Shown piece after piece: positions 1 through 8,188 of a DNA stretch of 64,000 nt. The DNA is from Paenibacillus caui. Its GTDB lineage: Bacteria; Bacillota; Bacilli; Paenibacillales; Paenibacillaceae. Positions within the stretch are counted from its first letter, which is position 1. Each line of letters begins with the position of its first letter. The stretch covers positions 1 to 64,000 of the forward strand of contig NZ_JAIOGQ010000020.1 of assembly GCF_019904135.1 (NCBI RefSeq), in the 5' to 3' direction. The translations under genes and the position numbers were made by a program. Under the pieces are notes generated by a model, which was given only the letters and a program-made list of their open reading frames with translations, did no database searches and was not told where the DNA came from.

Positions 1-460
1 ATTCCTTGATCAGCGGCACGATCTTGTTCGTTACGTTCGAAATCATCGTCGGCGAAACGTCGACACCATATAGCTGAAGCAGATGATCTTGAATTTCGCG
101 GGTGCTGACGCCTTTGGCGTAGAGCGCAATAATCTGGTCCTCGATGCCGGTTACGTTCGATTGATGCTTCCGGACGACGAGCGGTTCAAACTCGCCTTGG
201 CGATCTCTGGGAACCGCAATCTCCTGCTCGCCATACTCGCTCGTGATCGTCTTCTTGCTTTTTCCATTGCGGCTATTTCGGGTCTGCTTGTTCTGCACGT
301 CATGTTTCGTGTAGCCCAGATGCGTGTCCATCTCGGCTTCCAGCATCTCCTGCAGCGTCTCGGCAAACAGGTCTTTCAAGGCATTTTGTGCATCTTGCGC
401 GGTGACCAAGTTGTTCTCCTTGATGAAAGCCCGTAGTTGTTCTTTTGACCAAAGTCCCAT
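1..460 (-). CDS. IS256-family transposase, N-terminal part (runs off the left edge)
   Basis: The minus-strand frame opens at an ATG (460-458) behind a purine-rich GGGAG site and stays open to base 1, giving about 153 residues starting MGLWSKEQLRAFIKE. The sequence carries the hallmarks of IS256-type (Mutator-like) DDE transposases: an acidic helical start, LFAETLQEMLEAEMDTHLGY near residues 38-57, NSRNGKSKKTI, VPRDRQGEFEP, and GVSTREIQDHL before the first catalytic Asp region. These enzymes move their own insertion sequence by a copy-out mechanism. No stop or frameshift lies in the visible part, so this copy could be intact, but the catalytic residues are outside the window. A terminal-repeat-like sequence follows upstream of the gene at about 505-532. 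Confidence 0.9.
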   Translation of the reverse strand, partial: MGLWSKEQLRAFIKENNLVTAQDAQNALKDLFAETLQEMLEAEMDTHLGYTKHDVQNKQTRNSRNGKSKKTITSEYGEQEIAVPRDRQGEFEPLVVRKHQSNVTGIEDQIIALYAKGVSTREIQDHLLQLYGVDVSPTMISNVTNKIVPLIKE

Positions 461-504
461 GTATTCTCCCAACCTTTCTATTACTTCCATTTTACTGGGT
501 TTAG

Positions 505-532
505 GAGTTTACACAAACTATTTTACAGACTC
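505..532. repeat. Putative right terminal inverted repeat of the IS256-type element
   Basis: The stretch GAGTTTACACAAACTATT followed by TTACAGACTC lies about 45 bases upstream of the transposase start, where IS256-family elements end. It resembles terminal repeats of such elements (an AT-rich TTTACACAAA core). Only one end is inside the window, so the matching left repeat and an 8-9 bp target duplication cannot be confirmed. Confidence 0.45.
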
Positions 533-760
533 AGAGGTGGCATCAGCTAACACCGTATTCACACTGCGGCGCATTCGCGCCTTGGTCCGCCAGGAGTATT
601 TAGCAGGGAGCTGAGTCAAGCGGACACATCGATCCCCCTAAGATAGGAGCTGTCTAAGGAGGATCGACGTCGTGAATACACAGAACGTTATATGAAAGAA
701 CAGGCTAGATTTCAATATAAATTGTAAATTTTATAGATGAATAATTACTAAGGGGGAGAT
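533..760. other. Gene debris next to the IS element
   Basis: No complete gene is visible. On the plus strand a frame ending near 614 reads RRIRALVRQEYLAGS then stop, which looks like the tail of a protein that the insertion cut off; I do not recognise it. At about 656-695 a good GGAGG site precedes a GTG-started frame that stops after seven codons, as expected for a decapitated gene start. The base composition then drops to AT-rich just before the acetyltransferase at 766. Confidence 0.3.
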
Positions 761-765
761 TACAT

Positions 766-1320
766 ATGAAAAAAATTCCGACAATTCAATTAGAAAGACT
801 AATATTACGACCTTTCAATTTAGATGATGCACAAGTAGTTCAAGAATTAGCAGGTGATAAATATGTTGCTGAAATGACATTAAATATCCCACATCCATAT
901 GAGGATGGGATGGCAGAAGAATGGATAGAAACACATATCGATAATTTTAATGAAGATCGATTACTTACATTAGCTATTGTACATAAGGAAGAAAAATATT
1001 TAATCGGCGCTATAAGTATAGGAATTAATAAGAAGTTTGATCATGGGGAACTTGGATATTGGATTGGGAGAAAGTATAACAATAATGGATATTGTACTGA
1101 AGCAGCAAAAGGAATCGTAAAATATGCATTTGAAGAAATGAAATTAAACCGTATATTTGCCCGTCATCTAGGGAAGAATCCTGCATCGGGAAAAGTTATG
1201 AAAAAATTAGGCATGAAATATGAAGGATTATTAAAACAGCATGTTAGAAAATGGGGTGAATATGAAGACCTTGTGCATTATGGTCTTTTAAAGGCTGAAT
1301 ATAATTCAGAGAATAACTAG
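766..1320 (+). CDS. GNAT-family N-acetyltransferase (RimJ/RimL-like)
   Basis: This 184-residue protein belongs to the GNAT acetyltransferases that use acetyl-CoA on an amine, in the branch that includes the ribosomal-protein acetyltransferases RimJ/RimL. Visible marks are the opening LERLILRPFNLDDA, the central strand LIGAISIGINKKFDHGELGYWIG (about 86-108), the CoA-loop-like region GYCTEAAKGIVKYAFEEM (about 115-132), and the late NPASGKVMKKLGM motif (about 145-157) typical of this branch. The start ATG follows AAGGGGGAG. The gene is clearly more AT-rich than its neighbours, which suggests separate acquisition beside the IS element. The substrate is unknown; drug or peptide acetylation is possible but unsupported. 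Confidence 0.85.
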   Translation: MKKIPTIQLERLILRPFNLDDAQVVQELAGDKYVAEMTLNIPHPYEDGMAEEWIETHIDNFNEDRLLTLAIVHKEEKYLIGAISIGINKKFDHGELGYWIGRKYNNNGYCTEAAKGIVKYAFEEMKLNRIFARHLGKNPASGKVMKKLGMKYEGLLKQHVRKWGEYEDLVHYGLLKAEYNSENN

Positions 1321-1443
1321 TTAAAGATTCATCTAACGCCAGTTCCATAGTCGGTCACCATCCCCGTTAAAAGCGCCCCCCTCGGGGTCCAGATTGTCGT
1401 CGTGAATCCACATCAAGAGCTTCCCTTTACGCCGGAATTCTGC

Positions 1444-1481
1444 TATGATTGATACACTTATTAAAGATGTTTAATAAGTGT
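1444..1481 (+). promoter_or_regulatory. Promoter -10 element and perfect palindromic operator of the ROK operon
   Basis: A TATGAT -10-like hexamer (1444-1449, with only a weak -35 upstream) is followed by a perfect inverted repeat: ACACTTATTAAA (1454-1465), a GATG spacer, and TTTAATAAGTGT (1470-1481). The repeat covers the expected transcription start and lies 22 bases before the repressor gene, so it is a good candidate for the autoregulatory binding site of that repressor. Confidence 0.65.
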
Positions 1482-1503
1482 TCGCAAATGAGGTGATGTT
1501 TCT

Positions 1504-2538
1504 GTGAGCGAAAAGATATCAACGCCGAAAGAAATGAAGAAAGTCATTTTGAGGGGCATTCGTGCAACGCTGTTGGCGTCTGGAAGCGCAACAAAAGTCG
1601 AGCTAAGTGAAAAGCTGGGGGTCAGTTTTCCTACGATTAGTAAGTTTATCACCCAGATGGAGAAGGCAGGTGAACTGCTACCCGTCGGTCTCGACGACTC
1701 GAGCGGCGGCAGAAGAGCCCAGCGTTACGCGTATAATCCGGAATATAGACTGGGCGTCGCGCTATTTCTTGAGAAAGCGGAAACTCAATACACGATCTAT
1801 AACGCTTTGGGCGAAGTGAAGGAAAAAGGGACTTCCTCCGGTTTTCTGCTGGGCGGGATTGAGATACTGACGAAGCAAATCGAGTCCTTGATCGAACGGC
1901 ACCCTAGGATCCGTTCGTTGTCTTTCGGCGTGCCTGGATCGGTCAACGACGGGCGAATCATTTATATTCCGGGATACGAGAAGTTTCATAATTTTGACCT
2001 AAAAGGCTATTGCGAAGCGCGATTCACGCTTCCTGTCGTCGTGGAGAACGATATGAACGCGGCCGTTTTGGGCTATTATGACAAGTTGGACATCCGCGAT
2101 AATCCTTCGCTGATCTATCTATATCTCGGCCAGAACGGGCCGGGGGCGGGCATATTGGTCAACGGCAGCGTCGTGCGGGGAAACACGTCATTCTCGGGTG
2201 AAGTCTCTTTCGTTCCCCTATATGACGGCCGAAACTTCCAACAAGCGATTACGGACGCTGAAGGAACGTTCACCGTCATGCACGAGGCCATCGGGGTCGA
2301 TGCCGTGGGCCGGCTGGTCGCTGCTTTTGCAGCGATCTTGAACCCGAATGCCGTGATCTTTTGCCGCGACGAAGTAACAGGAGACCTTCTGGACGCCATC
2401 ACAGCAAGAAGCGCGTCCTATATTGCGAAGGAGCATCTGCCTAAACTTATGGCCAGCGATTGGAGAGAAGACTACTTGAATGGATTGAAAAAGCTAGGGC
2501 TGAATCTAATGATTACCGCAAACGACGATTGTATCTGA
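1504..2538 (+). CDS. ROK-family transcriptional repressor
   Basis: This 344-residue protein has an N-terminal winged-helix reader (about 10-70; the segment ATKVELSEKLGVSFPTISKF is the helix-turn-helix) joined to a ROK sugar-kinase-like body (about 80-340) with VENDMNAAVLG and a glycine-rich GPGAGILVNG loop. NagC/XylR-type ROK proteins repress sugar genes and let go when a sugar or sugar phosphate binds. The usual zinc cluster after the GHxxxxxxG region is not apparent. The start is a GTG behind GAGGTGATG. It is followed after 18 bases by a transporter and then a sugar O-acetyltransferase, so it probably controls a small sugar uptake and modification operon through the palindrome at 1454-1481. 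Confidence 0.85.
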   Translation: MSEKISTPKEMKKVILRGIRATLLASGSATKVELSEKLGVSFPTISKFITQMEKAGELLPVGLDDSSGGRRAQRYAYNPEYRLGVALFLEKAETQYTIYNALGEVKEKGTSSGFLLGGIEILTKQIESLIERHPRIRSLSFGVPGSVNDGRIIYIPGYEKFHNFDLKGYCEARFTLPVVVENDMNAAVLGYYDKLDIRDNPSLIYLYLGQNGPGAGILVNGSVVRGNTSFSGEVSFVPLYDGRNFQQAITDAEGTFTVMHEAIGVDAVGRLVAAFAAILNPNAVIFCRDEVTGDLLDAITARSASYIAKEHLPKLMASDWREDYLNGLKKLGLNLMITANDDCI

Positions 2539-2556
2539 AGATAGGAGCGCACCTGT

Positions 2557-3773
2557 ATGGGTACGATTTTGCTATTGGTCATTTATTTGGCCTTTATCAG
2601 CCTCGGGCTACCGGATTCCTTGCTCGGTGCGGCATGGCCCGTCATCCGGCCGGATCTGGAAGCGCCGCTCGGGATGGCAGGGTTGTTGTCGATGACAGTT
2701 ACGGTCGGCACGATCGCATCCAGCTTGTTAAGCGGAGCCGTTGTGCGCCGGTTCGGCACGGGAGGCGTGACGCTGGCAAGCTGCATCATGACGGCCGGTG
2801 CACTGATGGGATTTGCGTATGCGCCATCTATCGTTTGGCTGATCGTCTGCGCCATACCGCTCGGGATGGCAGAGGGGCTGTCGATGCAGGGCTCAACCAT
2901 TACGTGGCGGCGCGGTACAAAGCCCATCACATGAGTTGGCTGCATTGTTTCTGGGGACTCGGTGCGACGGCCGGTCCGATGATTATGGCCGCGTTCTTGT
3001 CGGGGAATGCTTCTTGGAGAGACGGCTATTTAGCCGTGGCCGGCATTCAGTTCGCGTTGGTGACCTTGCTTGTCGTCTCGCTCCCGTTATGGAGGCGTCG
3101 AGTCGGGAATCAAGGCACTGGCTTGGACGCGGAGCAATCGGAGGCGGAACCGTCGCTTGGTAACGGGGGGACGTACAAACCGCAGCATGTGAAAGGAGTC
3201 AAGTATGCACTGGCATCGTTCTTGTTTTACTGCGGGGTCGAGATGACGGTGGGCTTGTGGGGCAGCAGCTATCTGGTGAAGGAGAGAGGTCTCCCTGCTT
3301 ACGAAGCTTCGCAGTGGGTTTCGATTTACTTTGCGGGCATAACGATCGGAAGGTTGATCACCGGATTCGTCACCTTCAAGTTGAGCAATCCGCTGTTAAT
3401 TCGAGGTGGCCAAATCACGGTGCTTGCCGGTGCACTGCTTCTGCTGATGCCGCTTCCGACCGGTTTCGCGCTGTCCGGATTGCTGATCACGGGGCTGGGA
3501 CTCGCGCCGATCTATCCGTGCATGCTGCATGAGACGCCTATTCGATTCGGCAAGGCGCAGGCACAACGGATCATGGGCTATCAGATGGCCGTTGCTTATA
3601 CGGGAAGCACGTTGATGCCGCCGCTTCTCGGCATGCTGGCCGGGTTCTCGACCATCGGCATATTCCCGCTCTATATCGTCGTCTCGGCTGCCGCCATGCT
3701 GTTATTCTCGGAACGGTTGAACGTCTTCCTGAACAGGCGGAACGAACGCAACGGCGCAATCCACCAATACTGA
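2557..3773 (+). pseudogene. MFS transporter, broken by a one-base frameshift
   Basis: Two frames together make one major-facilitator permease of about 405 residues. The first part (2557 to about 2877) begins MGTILLLVIYLAFISLGLPD and contains four to five membrane segments. It then slips in the G run 2874-2877: reading GAG GGG G-CT instead of GAG GGG CTG would continue smoothly into VDAGLNHYVAARYKAHHMSW in the next frame, which runs on to 3773 with further membrane segments. One missing G explains everything. The family resembles Gram-positive sugar or fucose-permease-like MFS proteins. It sits between the ROK repressor and the O-acetyltransferase. A sequencing error in the G run, or programmed or phase-variable slippage, cannot be ruled out. 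Confidence 0.8.
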
Positions 3774-3789
3774 AGATAGGAGTTGTCCC

Positions 3790-4347
3790 ATGAAAACGGA
3801 GAAAGAGAAAATGCTAAGCGGTGAGCTCTATCACGCCGGTGATCCCGAACTGACGCAAGAAAGGCTGAACGCCCGCCAGCTTATCCGGCTCTTCAACGAA
3901 ACGCTCGAGACGGACCTCGACCATCGCATGAAGCTGCTCAAAACGCTGTTCGGGTCAACCGGCAGCAAACTGTATGTTGAACCGACTTTCCGATGTGATT
4001 ACGGCTATAATATCCATGTCGGTGAAAATTTCTATGCAAACTTTGATTGTGTCTTTCTGGACGTTTGCGAGATTCGGATCGGCGACAATTGTTTTATTGC
4101 GCCCGGTGTCCATATATACACCGCAACGCACCCAATTGATGCCAAGGAAAGAATCTCAGGCGCGGAGTACGGTAAATCAGTGACGATCGGCCATAACGTA
4201 TGGATCGGCGGGCGGACCGTGATCAACCCGGGGATAAACGTAGGCAACAACGTCGTGATCGCGTCTGGCGCGGTCGTCACAAAAGACGTGCTGGACAATG
4301 TCGTGGTTGGGGGGAATCCGGCCAAGGTGATCAAGCCGATTCTATAA
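3790..4347 (+). CDS. Sugar O-acetyltransferase (maltose/galactoside acetyltransferase, LbH family)
   Basis: This 185-residue protein matches the Maa/LacA/NodL family, which transfers acetyl from acetyl-CoA to a sugar hydroxyl in the cytoplasm. The N-terminal cap ([19 protein letters not shown], about 8-26) is the Maa-type domain. After it come left-handed beta-helix hexapeptide repeats (about 75-182) including [13 protein letters not shown], the catalytic-His region [17 protein letters not shown], and the closing GNPAKVIK. Length is normal for the family. It follows the broken permease by 16 bases with the same TGAAGATAGGAG ribosome-site block that precedes the permease, so the two were probably one operon under the ROK repressor. 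Confidence 0.9.
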   Translation: MKTEKEKMLSGELYHAGDPELTQERLNARQLIRLFNETLETDLDHRMKLLKTLFGSTGSKLYVEPTFRCDYGYNIHVGENFYANFDCVFLDVCEIRIGDNCFIAPGVHIYTATHPIDAKERISGAEYGKSVTIGHNVWIGGRTVINPGINVGNNVVIASGAVVTKDVLDNVVVGGNPAKVIKPIL

Positions 4348-4373
4348 TGCTACAGGAGTAACCAGGTGATGGG

Positions 4374-4535
4374 ATGTTGAAATTGAAATATCTATTCAAT
4401 AATGAAAGCTTAGCAGAAATGATATATTAAAAAATTGGGATTTCGACGAACATTCGATGGAGCTGTTTAAGTATTATCGTATATCGTCAAACGCCATTTA
4501 TCCGTTTAGATGGGAAGGTAAAACTCAACTATTAA
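4374..4535 (+). pseudogene. Aminoglycoside-phosphotransferase-like gene remnant
   Basis: An ATG at 4374 behind GGTGATGGG opens MLKLKYLFNNESLAEMI and stops after 18 residues. Skipping two bases (TA in the ATATATTAA stretch) restores a frame reading LKNWDFDEHSMELFKYY, then ISSNAIYPFRWEGKTQLL, after which similarity stops. This is the recognisable start of the bacterial phosphotransferase (APH/choline-kinase fold) proteins common in Paenibacillus. Nearly all the catalytic part is lost, so this is a dead fragment. Confidence 0.6.
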
Positions 4536-4594
4536 GCAATAAAGGGAGCAATAGCACGGCCCATGTTTGAGATATTCCAAGTTCGAATAGATTC

Positions 4595-4623
4595 TTGACA
4601 ACTTGGTAATAATAAATTATTGT
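4595..4623 (+). promoter_or_regulatory. Sigma-A-type promoter for the T-box transcript
   Basis: A perfect TTGACA (4595-4600) is followed by a 17-base spacer and TATTGT (4618-4623). It lies a short distance before the conserved T-box leader, in the right orientation. Confidence 0.55.
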
Positions 4624-4639
4624 ATCAATAAGCATATCC

Positions 4640-4909
4640 ACATATTGTAAAATGCAATGAAGAGGAAGAGTAATTAATCACTCGAATCTTAGAGAGCCCA
4701 TGCTGGTGAAATTGGGTATTCGAGCTTAATGAAAGAAGCCTTGGAGCAGTAGACCGAAAAATTGGAGTAGGTCTATCGGGGATTTCCCGTTAAAGAAATG
4801 TGCAGCAAGATAATGAATTGCTGAATAATGAGCGGGTTTTTAACCAATTTAGGTGGTAACGCGGAAGCAAGCCTTTCGTCCTTTAACAGGATGAAGGGCT
4901 TTTTATTTT
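4640..4909 (+). promoter_or_regulatory. T-box leader upstream of the glutamyl-tRNA synthetase
   Basis: The leader contains the conserved T-box signature AGGTGGTAACGCGG (4851-4864) just before a terminator hairpin, and Stem I elements further up: GAAGAGTAA, AGAGAGCC and GCTGGTGAAA. T-boxes bind uncharged tRNA, which favours the antiterminator and lets transcription proceed. The likely specifier is the GAA at about 4731-4733, in the position expected on the 3' side of Stem I. GAA is a Glu codon and agrees with the enzyme downstream; this specifier choice is an inference from position. Confidence 0.8.
4869..4909 (+). terminator. T-box-controlled terminator
   Basis: AAGCCTTTCGTCC (4869-4881) pairs with GGATGAAGGGCTT (4889-4901), allowing G-T pairs, and runs into a T-rich tract. 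The 5' arm lies directly after the T-box sequence, the normal mutually exclusive arrangement. Confidence 0.75.
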
Positions 4910-4931
4910 GAACCTATAGGGGGATATGATT

Positions 4932-6590
4932 ATGTCAAATGAGAACATGGCAGAACTGTTATTTCCGGATGTCGGGCAGTTACCAGCTGATATTTACTCA
5001 CTGTATCCGCCAAGAAATTTGTCTTCATCTGCTATGGTAACACGTTTTGCACCAAGCCCAACAGGTTTATTAAACATTGGGGGGCTTTACGCAACTTTAA
5101 TATCGGAGAGATTAGCCCACCAAAGTAACGGGGTATTTTTCCTGCGTATCGAAGACACAGACAAAAAACGAGAAATAAAAGGCAGCCTCGAAAACATTAT
5201 CAATTCATTGTCATACTGCGGGATTCATTTTGATGAAGGACTTACCTTATCCGGTAACGATAAGGGTGCTTACGGACCCTATAAACAAAGCTCACGAATA
5301 CAAATCTATAAGGTATTTATTAAGCACTTAGTGCGAAATGGATTAGCATATCCTTGCTTCTGTGATACGGACGATTTACAAAAGATAAGAATAAGCCAGC
5401 AGAACTTAAAAGTAACCACAGGTTATTATGGTAGGTGGGCTAAACATCGAGATATTTCTTTTCAGCAAGCCAAAGAAGAGATTTTAAATGGTAAACCGTT
5501 TGTTATTAGACTTAGATCTTCAGGTTCATCAGACAGGAGAATCATGTACAATGATTTGGTGAAAGGTCCGATTGAGTTCCCTGAAAATGACCAAGATATT
5601 GTTATTATGAAAACGGATGGGTTACCAACATATCACTTTGCTCATGTCATAGATGATTATCTAATGGGTACAACCCATGTTATTAGGGGCGATGAATGGC
5701 TTTCTTCTGTGCCTACCCATTTTCAGCTGTTCGAAACCTTAGGTTTTAGAATACCGGAATACGGACATATTGCTCCAATAATGAAGCAAGTCGGAGCTTC
5801 TAAACGGAAACTCAGTAAACGTAAGGATCTTGATGGTACCGCTGAGTATTACAAAGAACAAGGATACCCAGGAGTGGCTATAAGTGAATACTTCATGAAT
5901 CTCATCAATTCTGACTTTGAAGAATGGAGGAAGACAAACCTTCATAAATCATTTAGAGACTTTTTTATTTATACTGATAAAATGAATGCTAGTGGTGCTT
6001 TATTAGACATGAATAAACTTAATGACATCAGCAAGGATGTTATCTCAAGGCTCACGGGTAAACAAGTATTTGACCATTTATATACTTGGTCAAAGGAATT
6101 TGATACTGAGCTTTTTACTTTAATTGACAAGAATATGGAATACACTGTAAACATTCTAAATATAGGTCGAACAATTGAGAAACCAAGAAAAGATTATTCA
6201 AAGTGGTCAGATGTGAAGACAATGATTGCTTTCTTTTATGACGAATTGTTTGAAAAGGATGTACTCAGTGGCTACAAGTTACCTACAAATGTAAGTTTAG
6301 ATGTTGCGAAAGAAATTGTACTAGGTTTCAGCAAAACTTATAGGTTTAATAATGAAAAGGAAGCTTGGTTCCATGAAATTAAAGAACTTGCTGAGGAACT
6401 CGGATTTGCAAAGGAAATGAAGCAATATAAAGCCAACCCTAACAGTTACAAGGGGCATGTTGGTGATGTAGCGATGGTAATTAGGGTCGCTCTAACTAAC
6501 AGAATCAATACACCTGATTTGTTTGATATTATGAAAGTAATGGGCGAAAATAGGGTTTTTGAACGAATGCAGAGATTCGTAAGGATTTAA
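4932..6590 (+). CDS. Divergent glutamyl-tRNA synthetase (class I aaRS), second-copy type
   Basis: This 552-residue enzyme has the GluRS/GlnRS catalytic fold: RFAPSPTG near residue 40, FLRIEDTD, YHFAHVIDDYLMGTTHVIRG, and a KMSKS-like loop KRKLSKRKD. It would charge tRNA-Glu in the cytoplasm. The HIGH motif reads NIGG after PSPTGLL, so its first His is replaced by Asn. There is also an N-terminal extension of about 35 residues before the catalytic core. The T-box leader and strong divergence suggest an induced accessory copy, not the housekeeping GltX. ATG 4932 is preferred over 4926 because AGGGGG is then 8 bases away. A role in resistance to a GluRS inhibitor is possible but unproven. Confidence 0.8.
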   Translation: MSNENMAELLFPDVGQLPADIYSLYPPRNLSSSAMVTRFAPSPTGLLNIGGLYATLISERLAHQSNGVFFLRIEDTDKKREIKGSLENIINSLSYCGIHFDEGLTLSGNDKGAYGPYKQSSRIQIYKVFIKHLVRNGLAYPCFCDTDDLQKIRISQQNLKVTTGYYGRWAKHRDISFQQAKEEILNGKPFVIRLRSSGSSDRRIMYNDLVKGPIEFPENDQDIVIMKTDGLPTYHFAHVIDDYLMGTTHVIRGDEWLSSVPTHFQLFETLGFRIPEYGHIAPIMKQVGASKRKLSKRKDLDGTAEYYKEQGYPGVAISEYFMNLINSDFEEWRKTNLHKSFRDFFIYTDKMNASGALLDMNKLNDISKDVISRLTGKQVFDHLYTWSKEFDTELFTLIDKNMEYTVNILNIGRTIEKPRKDYSKWSDVKTMIAFFYDELFEKDVLSGYKLPTNVSLDVAKEIVLGFSKTYRFNNEKEAWFHEIKELAEELGFAKEMKQYKANPNSYKGHVGDVAMVIRVALTNRINTPDLFDIMKVMGENRVFERMQRFVRI

Positions 6591-6594
6591 AGTA

Positions 6595-6625
6595 AAATGA
6601 CCGGTCAAACGCCGGTCATTTTTTT
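6595..6625 (+). terminator. Rho-independent terminator after the tRNA synthetase
   Basis: AAATGACCGG (6595-6604) pairs with CCGGTCATTT (6612-6621), with a 7-base loop and a T tract, directly after the synthetase stop codon. Confidence 0.85.
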
Positions 6626-6834
6626 CTGCTGGTTTGGGTTTAGGGATCATGATGAGATGAGGTGAGAAAAACAAATTTTCGCCTGAATTTCTTTTAAAAA
6701 TATATCAGCAGCAGCGGAAAAAACCTGATGTTTTTTCCAAACAATATTTAAGCCAGCCTGTTTAAGAAAGCAGACCACTTCCAAAAAATCATGTTCAGCG
6801 TCTACAGCTGATAATGAGAGGGAGAGTGAAGGTC
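6626..6834. other. Non-coding spacer with one perfect hairpin
   Basis: I see no gene here. A perfect 9-bp stem, GGAAAAAAC (6716-6724) with GTTTTTTCC (6730-6738), could be a terminator or a small RNA element, but nothing nearby explains it. Confidence 0.4.
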
Positions 6835-6972
6835 ATGTCTAAGCAACTACAACCATTAACAGCGAAACAAGCAACCGTCCTGGAATTTATTAAGGCACAC
6901 GTAAAACAACATGGCTATCCTCCGCCAATCCGTGAGATTACAGAGGGCTTGAATTCAAATAGGAGGCGTTAA
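6835..6972 (+). pseudogene. LexA-type DNA-binding domain fragment (prophage-like)
   Basis: An ATG behind a purine-rich site opens a 45-residue frame containing LTAKQATVLEFIKAHVKQ and GYPPPIREIT, which is the winged-helix N-terminus of LexA-like repressors. Full LexA is about 200 residues, and phage versions of this domain alone are usually about 90. This one stops right after the recognition helix, so it is truncated. It is directly followed by a ParB-like fragment, an order seen in Bacillota prophages. Confidence 0.6.
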
Positions 6973-6973
6973 G

Positions 6974-7177
6974 GTGGATATCAGAGTCATACCAATCGAG
7001 CAAAAAAATGCAGCATCCTACAACCCACGAGCCGGCCTACAGCCGGGTGATCCGGAGTACGAGAAGCTCCGACAATCCATCGAGGCGTTCGGCTATCTGG
7101 CCTTTTCGGTTGTGGATCTGGACGAGCAGCAGGAGAAGCTACCTGCACAATCCGCTCGGGAAACAAGTGGCTTCTAG
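6974..7177 (+). pseudogene. ParB-like nuclease-domain fragment with internal deletion
   Basis: The GTG start sits 7 bases behind AGGAGG. The first 45 residues (IPIEQKNAASYNPRAGLQPG, then EYEKLRQSIEAFGYL) match the beginning of phage ParB/Spo0J-type domains. It then jumps to VVDLDEQQEKLPA, which resembles the later part of the same domain, where VVDLDEEQEKALNLALN is usual. The middle is therefore missing. Together with the LexA fragment it is a prophage scar. Confidence 0.5.
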
Positions 7178-7234
7178 CACAAACAGCTGTGGCGTAAGCA
7201 GGGTCAATATCGTATTCCCGGAAATTCCAGGAAA

Positions 7235-7408
7235 TATTTTACGGAACATAACATCGATCAAATTGTAGGATTTGATGATGTGAATGCCACTAATGGTATC
7301 ATGCACTGCCGAGTTTGTTTTTGCCATAATTCCCTGAAGCCTAGAAGAATATTCTTTAAGTGGTTTGCTAATTTTCCCTGTGCTGGATGGATAAAAGAAA
7401 AAGGCCAT
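7235..7408 (-). pseudogene. ABC exporter transmembrane-domain fragment
   Basis: The minus strand encodes KISKPLKEYSSRLQGIMAKT, then SAVHDTISGIHIIKSYN and DVMFRKI, the fourth-to-fifth helix region of an MsbA-type ABC exporter permease domain. Neither the rest of the permease nor any ATPase domain is present. It abuts the prophage scar and is a rearrangement relic. Confidence 0.5.
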
Positions 7409-7609
7409 GATGACTAATTTTCATCATAGCCTGTGACCCAAGGGGTCATTAGTAGAAAAGAACTATAACCCTGACATCTCTTCTTATCAATAGAACTGAA
7501 AAGGAACTTTATGTCTGAATTTGAGTAAACCGTTATATTATTTTTTGTACAAGTCACAAAAAGCCTATTTTGAATTGTTATATAGACGAAAAGCAAAGGA
7601 GGTGATCAC

Positions 7610-8188
7610 TTGGAAGGAGATAAACTTGGAACGATTTCTGATGAGCAAATCGAGAATACGGTTGAACTTGTAAAGGCGGGTAATCTCGAAGCGTACACGT
7701 TTATCATTCGGAGATTTGAAAAGCCACTTTATATCTATTGCTACCATCTGCTCGAAAACCGCGAAGAAGCTCAGGATGCCGTTCAAGAAATCTTTATCAA
7801 AGCATATCAGGAAATTCACCGTTATACGCCAACCGTTTCCTTTTCCGCATGGCTGTATAAAATTGCCTATCATCACAGTCTCAACCTAATGAAGAAACAT
7901 AAACAAAGGCTAAAAGTTGCTATGTATTTCAAACAGCAGGAAGAATCCAAGGAATATACTTTCCGGGAGGAGTCGAATTTAGAAAAATTATTAGCCTATC
8001 TTTCCCCAGAGGAAAAGCATATTCTGTTGCTGAAAGCAGTAGAGCAATACAATTTTACAGAGATTGGTCAAATTACAGGCTGCAAACCAGCAACGGTACG
8101 GAAAAAGTATCAACGCTTGCGCATGAAACTTATAGAGCAAGGTAACAAAAGAAAGGAAGGTGGCTTATTTGTTCAACCCAACGGATGA
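7610..8188 (+). CDS. ECF-type RNA polymerase sigma factor
   Basis: This 192-residue protein has sigma region 2 (about 20-90: FEKPLYIYCYHLLENREEAQ, QEIFIKAYQ, FSAWLYKIAYH) and region 4 (about 120-175: LSPEEKHILLLKAVEQYNFT, EIGQITGCKPATVRKKYQRL), with no region 1 or 3, as in extracytoplasmic-function sigma factors. It directs RNA polymerase to a small stress regulon. The start is TTG, chosen because a perfect AAAGGAGGTGATC lies 5-7 bases before it. The next gene overlaps its end and encodes a membrane-anchored partner, the usual sigma/anti-sigma arrangement. Confidence 0.88.
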   Translation: MEGDKLGTISDEQIENTVELVKAGNLEAYTFIIRRFEKPLYIYCYHLLENREEAQDAVQEIFIKAYQEIHRYTPTVSFSAWLYKIAYHHSLNLMKKHKQRLKVAMYFKQQEESKEYTFREESNLEKLLAYLSPEEKHILLLKAVEQYNFTEIGQITGCKPATVRKKYQRLRMKLIEQGNKRKEGGLFVQPNG

